From positions 10,899 through 74,898 of the forward strand of contig CAYTPW010000016.1 of assembly GCA_964439935.1 (NCBI GenBank): DNA of 64,000 nucleotides, written 5' to 3'. The stretch's first letter is position 1, and the number at the start of each line of letters is the position of its first letter. Both the position numbers and the translations under genes were made by a program. The stretch is from JABMQW01 sp964439935 (GTDB lineage: Bacteria > Fidelibacterota > Marinisomatia > Marinisomatales > TCS56). Below, piece after piece: positions 58,408-64,000 of this stretch. Below the pieces are notes generated by a model. That model did not search any database, had not been told where the DNA came from, and saw only the letters and a program-made list of their open reading frames with translations.

Positions 58408-61400
58408 ATGAAAAATTTTATTAGCATTTTATTTTTGCTGAGTTATTTACTGGGAAGCCAAGACTGTTACCAGGATAGGTTATTGGTGTACATCGATAAT
58501 GCTTTGACTGATTTCAGTTTGCTGTCCAACCGTAATGGTGAATCCTTTACCAATAATCTGGCGATAAATCAATTACTGGTAAATGAGGAAGCAGAATCGA
58601 TTGAACGCTGGCTGCCCACGGCTACAGATGTTGATCGCGATGGCGATATTTATCTTAATCGGATCTATGAGATTAAACTTAATCGTGCACGGATAGATAT
58701 TGAGTCTGTAAGAAACCGGTTTCAAATGTTAGAGCAAATCAAATCAGCTGAAAAGGTATCAATCATGAGACCGGATTATATTCCGAATGATACGCGCTAC
58801 AGTCAGCAATGGTTTTTACCTAATATTCAGGCTCCGGAAGCCTGGGATCTCTGGGATATCGATAACGGTCAGCTGCCAGGTATAGATTCAATCCGTGTGA
58901 TAAAAGTGGGAATCGTTGACTCAGGAGTGGAATGGGATCATCCGGACCTAGTGGATAATGTGCATCATAATTTAGGGGAAGATGTCAACGGGAATGGCTA
59001 CACAATCTACCTGTCCGGGAGTATTTGGCTTTTTGATCCGGGCGATATCAATGGGATCGATGATGACGGTAATGGTTACATTGACGATTTGTTCGGCTGG
59101 GACACGGAAGGTACTGTGCAGACCAACGGTGATAATGATCCATCCCCGCCCAGTGTAGGCTCAACACCCGATCACGGTACACTCGTTTCCGGTTGCACCG
59201 CCGGTGTTACTAATAATGGAATCGGTATCGCTTCGGTTGGCTGGGGTATTTCTTTAATACCGGTTAAAATCGCAAATGATGATGATGGAGGTTTGACCGG
59301 TGCCTATCAGGGAATATTATATGCTGCTAAAGCTGGTGCCGATATCATCAATTGTAGCTGGGGCGGTGGTTCCTACAGTAGTTTTGAACAGAGCCAAATT
59401 AATATTGCCCATAACACCTATGGCTCAATAATCGTTGCATCTGCTGGTAATGGTTACCAGAATATGGGACCTACGAGCACTGATACCCATTATCCCTCTG
59501 GCTATGATAATGTGATTTCGGTAACCGCGACCGGATCCGGGGATCATTTCAATTGTTGGGCGCATGCCGGTACTACCGTCGACCTGGCGGCACCGGGTGA
59601 GAATATCTGGACAACGGACATTAATAATGGCTATGAAAATGTTCCCGGAACCTCCTTTTCTTCACCGATCGTTGCCGGAGCAGTTGGCTTGCTATGGTCT
59701 AAATTTCCGGATGAATCCCAGGCCTGGATCGAAGACCGGATTGTCAATTCTACTGATTATTATCCTGATATGGATCGTAACTGTTCGGTTCGTAATGAAG
59801 GTGATGCTTCCTCCCATACGGAAAGCATGACCGGCTTACTGGGTTCAGGTCGACTCAATATTTTTAAAGCACTGGCAGGAGGATTGTATCCTAGTTTATC
59901 GATTCAGGATATTAACATACAGAACGACGATGATGGTGACGGCATATTCAATCCGGGCGAAACGATTAGCTTAAAACCGGTGATCTACAATGCCGAGGGC
60001 TGGGCCACGGCGACCAACATATTTCTGGTCATATCGTCCACCGATCCAAGAATTACCGTAATGGACAACCTGATTAATCTCAACAATGATATTCCAGCAG
60101 GCCAATCTTCGTTCAGCTTGTTCGATCCGTTTCAGATAACCGCCGATGCCGGTGCCGCGCCTGGTTCAATTGAATTGACGGTAACGATCTACGCCGGCCA
60201 GGCTCCTTATGATTATACCACTGAAGAAATTATTAACCTGGACCTTGCGTTAAATCAGCAGCATTTTCCCTATTTTGCTGGTGCAGCAGTGAAAACGTCA
60301 CCGGTGGCATACGATGTTGATGCCGATGGTGATCTGGAAATATTCTTCGGAACGGATAATTTTAAATTAATCGGTCTGGATCATATTGGTCAGCCTTTGG
60401 ATGGATTTCCGGTAACCACGGGGAATCAGGTTCGTTCCAGCGTGGCGATAGCCGATCTGGAAAATGATGGTGATGCAGAGCTGGTTTTTGGTTCCAAGGA
60501 TCAAAACCTGTATATCCTTAATGGAGATGGATCGATTCAGTTGACCTATTCGGCAGTCGGTTTTATTTTTGCCACACCGTCATTGGTCGATATGGATGGC
60601 GACTTGGACTATGAAATTATCTTTGGCACCATGATCTTGAATGGCCCTGAACAGGGGGGTATGGTCTATGCAATTCATCACGATGGGACCGACGTTCCAG
60701 GCTATCCGATCGATCTTGGTGACGGTGAAATGATACTGGCTGCGCCGGCTGTGGCAGATATCGATAATGATGGCGAAACTGATGTTATTGTCGGCACCTG
60801 GGGAAACAATATATTCGCCGTTTCAGGTACTGATTCGATCAAAACAGGTTTCCCCTATCTAACCGGAAACCGGATTAATGTAGCACCGGTACTGGCCAAT
60901 CTCACCGGTGATGGCAGACTCGAGATCGCAGTTGGCAGTGATGATGGCAATCTGTATATCATCGGTCATGACGGCAATCTGATAACCCAGGTTACCACTA
61001 CCAGGTACATCCGTGGCGGATTAGCTTTACATGATGTGGATGATAACGGCTACCCGGAGATTTTCTGGGGTGGCTATGACTCAAAGCTGCATGCTTTTGA
61101 TCTAACAGCAGGAAATGAACTGAGTGGTTGGCCAATTTCAGTGGGCCAGTCCATAGCATCAGCCCCGGTTGTTGTTGACCTGAATAATGATGGGAATGTC
61201 GAAATAGTCGCCGCTCACACCGCTAGTCGAGTTCTGGCTTATAATCTGGACGGAACCACTGCGGCTAATTTTCCGGTTGTGGTGGAAGGATCGATCGAGA
61301 GTTCACCAGCAATTCAGGATATTGATGATGATGATGATTTCGAAATTTTGATTGGCACTGCCAATTCTTTGGTAGTAATCGATTACAAAGGTACTAAAAG

Positions 61401-61785
61401 TGATGGTAATTCCTGGCGCGTTTTTCGCGGATCCCTGAGGAGAACAGGATATTACCGGGATGCCGTATTGGCAATTTCTTCCGATACTGAAGGATTGGAA
61501 ATACCCACTGATTTCTTAATCAGCAACAATTATCCCAACCCTTTTAATCCGGTCACGCAGGTAGACATCCACTTACCGCAGACTGGCTATGTTGCCGCTG
61601 TGATTTATGATTTAAAAGGCAGGCTGGTAGCGGAATTGATCGATAGCGATTTACCGGCTGGCATTCATCGGTTGGTATGGAACGGTAAAAATCAGCAATC
61701 CTTACCAATGGCTTCCGGCATCTATTTTTTACGAATTACCGCCGACGAACGGATAACAATAGTAAAAATGGCTTTGATTAAATAA
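58408..61785 (+). CDS. Secreted subtilase (S8) with repeat domain and T9SS sorting domain
   Basis: From the ATG at 58408 (CAGGAAG site) the protein has 1125 residues and a signal peptide. The subtilisin domain has D171 (VGIVDSGVEWDHPDL), H256 (DHGTLVSG), N348 (ASAGNG) and S416 (PGTSFSSPIVAG), the complete triad. The region about 620-1030 has VCBS/FG-GAP-like repeats of the form DVDADGDLEIFFGT, DLENDGDAELVFGS and DIDNDGETDVIVGT, arranged as a calcium-binding beta-propeller. The tail NYPNPFNPVTQVDIHL to KMALIK is a type A T9SS domain. The upstream hairpin may affect its expression. It is a large surface protease. Confidence 0.93.
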   Translation: MKNFISILFLLSYLLGSQDCYQDRLLVYIDNALTDFSLLSNRNGESFTNNLAINQLLVNEEAESIERWLPTATDVDRDGDIYLNRIYEIKLNRARIDIESVRNRFQMLEQIKSAEKVSIMRPDYIPNDTRYSQQWFLPNIQAPEAWDLWDIDNGQLPGIDSIRVIKVGIVDSGVEWDHPDLVDNVHHNLGEDVNGNGYTIYLSGSIWLFDPGDINGIDDDGNGYIDDLFGWDTEGTVQTNGDNDPSPPSVGSTPDHGTLVSGCTAGVTNNGIGIASVGWGISLIPVKIANDDDGGLTGAYQGILYAAKAGADIINCSWGGGSYSSFEQSQINIAHNTYGSIIVASAGNGYQNMGPTSTDTHYPSGYDNVISVTATGSGDHFNCWAHAGTTVDLAAPGENIWTTDINNGYENVPGTSFSSPIVAGAVGLLWSKFPDESQAWIEDRIVNSTDYYPDMDRNCSVRNEGDASSHTESMTGLLGSGRLNIFKALAGGLYPSLSIQDINIQNDDDGDGIFNPGETISLKPVIYNAEGWATATNIFLVISSTDPRITVMDNLINLNNDIPAGQSSFSLFDPFQITADAGAAPGSIELTVTIYAGQAPYDYTTEEIINLDLALNQQHFPYFAGAAVKTSPVAYDVDADGDLEIFFGTDNFKLIGLDHIGQPLDGFPVTTGNQVRSSVAIADLENDGDAELVFGSKDQNLYILNGDGSIQLTYSAVGFIFATPSLVDMDGDLDYEIIFGTMILNGPEQGGMVYAIHHDGTDVPGYPIDLGDGEMILAAPAVADIDNDGETDVIVGTWGNNIFAVSGTDSIKTGFPYLTGNRINVAPVLANLTGDGRLEIAVGSDDGNLYIIGHDGNLITQVTTTRYIRGGLALHDVDDNGYPEIFWGGYDSKLHAFDLTAGNELSGWPISVGQSIASAPVVVDLNNDGNVEIVAAHTASRVLAYNLDGTTAANFPVVVEGSIESSPAIQDIDDDDDFEILIGTANSLVVIDYKGTKSDGNSWRVFRGSLRRTGYYRDAVLAISSDTEGLEIPTDFLISNNYPNPFNPVTQVDIHLPQTGYVAAVIYDLKGRLVAELIDSDLPAGIHRLVWNGKNQQSLPMASGIYFLRITADERITIVKMALIK

Positions 61786-61854
61786 AAATGAAATTGATTA
61801 AGACTGGCTGGTACATTTAGTTTTCACTATCCAATCTATTGGAGTAATTCAAAA

Positions 61855-62802
61855 ATGTCGTTAAAAAGATTTCAAACTATTTTAGTGATTATACTGACCG
61901 TGAATCTGGTTAGTGCCCTCGATTGTCCGGCTGATTCATGCTTTATTATCGATGATCAAATTCAATTGGGAGATGGTACGCCCAATCCGAATTACGGGCA
62001 GGAAATTGCATCAGGACTGTGTGGCTGTATTGATTTTGGTACCCTACTTGAAGTAACTGATTCGACCCTGCAATTAACAGTAATTATGGTCGATAATGAA
62101 CCGATCCGTGGCTTACAAATGGATTTCATCCACGATGCCCCGGGACTATTAGTTTACACAGGAATGGGTTCAATCGAAAAAGGCGATAAATTGTTAAATG
62201 TCACCGATGATACAGGTGCATCCAGTTCGATGAATCTACTCGCGAATGACAATAATGATACCGTTCGGGTGATGGCATACAGTACAAACCGTGCCCAAAC
62301 AGTCGGTGATGGGCAGGTCGGATCATTATTTTTCCTTACTTATGGAGTACCGGGTGGATTGGCATCTTTAACGGATAGTATTAGTTTCAGCATTGCAGAA
62401 TGCTTACTGGCCGGGACATCTCTATATCCACCTCGCAATGTTATCTGCTACTATCCGGATTCATTGAATCCGGTAGCTTTCGAAATTACTCTGGGAGCTG
62501 AAATAGTCAGCTCGCAATTACCCATGAATTTCGAGTTGAGCCAGAACTATCCCAATCCTTTTAATCCCTCGACTAAAATCGGTTTCGCGATACCAGAACA
62601 AAGTGATATCAGTATTAAGATATATAATGTGCTGGGGCAGACCGTAGTCACCCTGTTTGAGGAGCAAATGGCTCCTGGCCGGTATGAAATCAAATGGAAT
62701 GGATTGGATTCTGATAATCAGCAGGTTGCTTCGGGAGTATATTTTTACGAATTAAAATCTGAAAATTTCGTTGCCCGCAAAAAGATGTTGTTCCTGCGGT
62801 AA
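61855..62802 (+). CDS. Secreted cohesin-like protein with T9SS sorting domain
   Basis: The 315-residue protein has a signal peptide (ending near NLVSA), then a Cys-containing head (DCPADSC and LCGC), and a beta domain about 65-190 that resembles a cohesin: LQLTVIMVDNEPIRGLQMDF at the first strands, and DGQVGSLFFLTYGVPG near its end. The C-terminal 85 residues are T9SS type A (NYPNPFNPSTKIGFAI to KKMLFLR). Cohesins bind dockerins; the deiminase at 30783 has dockerin-like repeats. Whether these bind each other is unknown. A terminator-like hairpin follows within 35 bases. Confidence 0.7.
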   Translation: MSLKRFQTILVIILTVNLVSALDCPADSCFIIDDQIQLGDGTPNPNYGQEIASGLCGCIDFGTLLEVTDSTLQLTVIMVDNEPIRGLQMDFIHDAPGLLVYTGMGSIEKGDKLLNVTDDTGASSSMNLLANDNNDTVRVMAYSTNRAQTVGDGQVGSLFFLTYGVPGGLASLTDSISFSIAECLLAGTSLYPPRNVICYYPDSLNPVAFEITLGAEIVSSQLPMNFELSQNYPNPFNPSTKIGFAIPEQSDISIKIYNVLGQTVVTLFEEQMAPGRYEIKWNGLDSDNQQVASGVYFYELKSENFVARKKMLFLR

Positions 62803-62834
62803 TAATTCGATTAAGGAATAATAAATAAATCAGT

Positions 62835-62871
62835 CCTCTGTCTGCCTTGCTGCCGGCAGAGGCCTTTTTTT
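62835..62871 (+). terminator. Terminator whose arm carries the next gene's ribosome-binding site
   Basis: CCTCTG (62835-62840) pairs with CAGAGG (62857-62862), with alternative CTGCC/GGCAG pairing inside. It is followed by CC and seven T (62865-62871). The ATG of the next gene comes directly after the last T. The AGAGG of the second arm is the only ribosome-binding candidate, 9 bases before the ATG. Confidence 0.75.
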
Positions 62872-63795
62872 ATGAATAGGCTCATACTGATAATTGTAAT
62901 GTTGACTGGTCTGTTAGGAACTATCCTGGCACAGACTCCCAGCTACGCCATCCAGCAAAATGAAAAAGAATGGAAGGAGTATACCTCTTTCCAGCGCGAT
63001 GAATTGTTATCGTTTTGCGGGTATTGCTATGCAGAAGGTTTTTACGATCGCGCTATTCTGGGCTATTTTCAGTATTTGTATCGATTTCCAGATGATAGCC
63101 TGGAGGCGTTAATCGCCTATCGGATTGCCCGCTGTTATCAATTGACCGATAAAATGGAATTGGCCGTAGCTTATTTTAACCGGGTGCGTGAAGTTGCGCC
63201 CGAGCAGTCGGAAATTGCCAAGCTGGCCTGGTATCACATGTTGCGGATTTTCCTGGATGAACAGAAATATGATACCGTATTGACGCTGACTGAAAATGCC
63301 AGTGATCCATTTGACCTAATGTTTCGTGGTTATGTTTATATGCATCGGATGGAATGGAATCAAGCTCGTCAAGCATTGAAGGCTGCCGAAGCCAAATACA
63401 ATCATACCTATTATTCGCGATTGTTGCGTCCATTATTACAGGCGATCGATCAAGCTGATCAAGTACCTCGTAAGCGGACGGCGCTGGCATTTCTGGCAGC
63501 GCTGGCACCGGGAGGCGGTTTTGCTTATCTGGAGATTTGGGATTCGGCTGCCGCATCAGCCCTTTCGATCGGAAGTTTAACAATTGCGGGTATTTTCTAC
63601 CGTTCCGAACCGAAAATGCTGGTGCCTTTATCCATTACTGGTTTGGCTATTTATGGCACCAGTATCTGGAAGGCTGTTACCAGCGTCAGGAGTACCAACC
63701 GAAACAATTTACAGCGCTACATTGATTTTATTATATCCCGATATCCGGTCAGCCGTTTTATTGAGTTGGATGAACCGGAAATATTTTTAAAATAA
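62872..63795 (+). CDS. TPR-containing membrane protein
   Basis: The 307-residue protein starts with a signal peptide (NRLILIIVMLTGLLGTILAQ). Residues 40-190 form helical TPR-like repeats (YDRAILGYFQYLYRFPDDSLEALIAYRIARCYQ and MELAVAYFNRVREVAPEQ). Residues 200-265 contain two hydrophobic segments (FLAALAPGGGFAYLEIWDSAAASALS and MLVPLSITGLAIYGTSIW), an arrangement seen in proteins with a DUF5683-like tail. The role is unknown. Its ribosome-binding site lies within the preceding terminator, so its translation might be tied to read-through. It directly precedes the rRNA operon. Confidence 0.65.
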   Translation: MNRLILIIVMLTGLLGTILAQTPSYAIQQNEKEWKEYTSFQRDELLSFCGYCYAEGFYDRAILGYFQYLYRFPDDSLEALIAYRIARCYQLTDKMELAVAYFNRVREVAPEQSEIAKLAWYHMLRIFLDEQKYDTVLTLTENASDPFDLMFRGYVYMHRMEWNQARQALKAAEAKYNHTYYSRLLRPLLQAIDQADQVPRKRTALAFLAALAPGGGFAYLEIWDSAAASALSIGSLTIAGIFYRSEPKMLVPLSITGLAIYGTSIWKAVTSVRSTNRNNLQRYIDFIISRYPVSRFIELDEPEIFLK

Positions 63796-63808
63796 TACTA
63801 CATATTTA

Positions 63809-63838
63809 TTGACTCGGTTTATTTCTGCTCTCTAATTT
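63809..63838 (+). promoter_or_regulatory. Possible rRNA leader promoter or boxA
   Basis: TTGACT (63809-63814) is followed by TCTAAT (63831-63836, spacer 16). The overlapping TGCTCTCTAA (63826-63835) has one mismatch to the boxA antitermination core TGCTCTTTAA. Both readings cannot hold for the same bases if boxA must be transcribed. Confidence 0.35.
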
Positions 63839-63954
63839 ACCGGGCTGCATGAGACACAATCATGCCGTTTTATACGATCAAGTTATTTGAAAATTTGGTA
63901 TGCGTGGTCCAGACGTCAATTAGGATACATAGTCGACACAGGAAAATCAAACAT

Positions 63955-64000
63955 ACAATGGAGAGTTTGATCCTGGCTCAGGACGAACGCTGGCGGCGTG
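63955..64000 (+). rRNA. rrs: 16S ribosomal RNA, 5' end (partial)
   Basis: The segment GAGTTTGATCCTGGCTCAG (63963-63981) followed by GACGAACGCTGGCGGC is the universal 5' region of bacterial 16S rRNA. Aligning its first G with E. coli position 9 puts the mature 5' end near 63955. Only 46 bases are in the window. Confidence 0.95.

Noticed and set aside
1..64000. CRISPR arrays, tRNA genes, insertion sequences and prophage
   Set aside because: I looked for regularly spaced repeats, tRNA-like TTCGAAT/cloverleaf patterns, and transposase, integrase or phage-structural genes, and saw none. A covariance search would be needed to exclude tRNAs fully.

Overview
The window (about 43% GC by eye, no phage or plasmid markers) looks like a chromosome of an uncultured Gram-negative bacterium of the FCB/Bacteroidota-related group, most like Marinimicrobia (SAR406), KSB1 or Calditrichota. 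The reasons are six secreted proteins ending in the type IX secretion (T9SS) sorting domain with the NYPNPFNP signature, two PorV/PorQ-like outer-membrane proteins, two TonB-dependent receptors with a carboxypeptidase-regulatory domain at the N-terminus, and a four-subunit 2-oxoacid:ferredoxin oxidoreductase. The phylum is inferred. The 16S rRNA gene begins in the last 46 bases and would settle it.

Layout. 1-605: C-terminal part of HtpG. 777-2015: FliB-like Cys-rich protein. 2341-2874 (-): membrane-anchored protein, possibly flavodoxin-like. 3103-5648: polyphosphate cluster (HD domain protein of the Ppx/GppA C-terminal type plus two PPK2 kinases). 5953-8787: lipid-type acyltransferase and a YghO-like GNAT protein. 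8810-13495: small housekeeping and stress genes (methyltransferase, TfoX-like, NAD(P)-binding protein, Pycsar-effector-like membrane protein, Dabb, zinc ribbon, PspC, thioredoxin, OsmC). 13638-18210: secreted M4 peptidase, LOG-like protein, nuclease, lipoprotein. 18442-21179: korDABC-type oxidoreductase. 21310-24748: rpe, rpiB, SLC13 transporter, tandem universal stress protein. 25097-26606: lytic transglycosylase and an unknown gene. 26750-30712: TonB receptor with a coupled mini-ORF, an outer-membrane protein and a truncated TRAP substrate-binding gene. 30783-34124: secreted agmatine/arginine-deiminase-like enzyme with dockerin-like repeats, MFS carrier, multi-pass membrane protein. 34185-37220: tig-clpP-clpX with overlapping ends. 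From 37252 on, almost everything is exported: M6 peptidase, Asp-box protein, a six-gene outer-membrane operon (42334-55330), a 948-residue T9SS protein, a subtilase, a cohesin-like T9SS protein and a TPR membrane protein. The start of an rRNA operon follows.

The most unusual part is 42334-55330: lipoprotein, TonB receptor, then two consecutive [secreted protein + PorV-like] pairs joined by 4-base, 1-base or very short junctions. The two secreted proteins share a fibronectin-like module and a C-terminus of the VPNPY type instead of NYPNPFNP. This suggests a duplicated module in which each cargo has its own PorV-like partner. Other points of interest are a ClpX without its zinc-binding domain, a 12-bp inverted repeat covering the rpe start codon, an orphan Pycsar-effector-like gene, two apparently truncated genes, and several strong intergenic hairpins that lack U-tracts.
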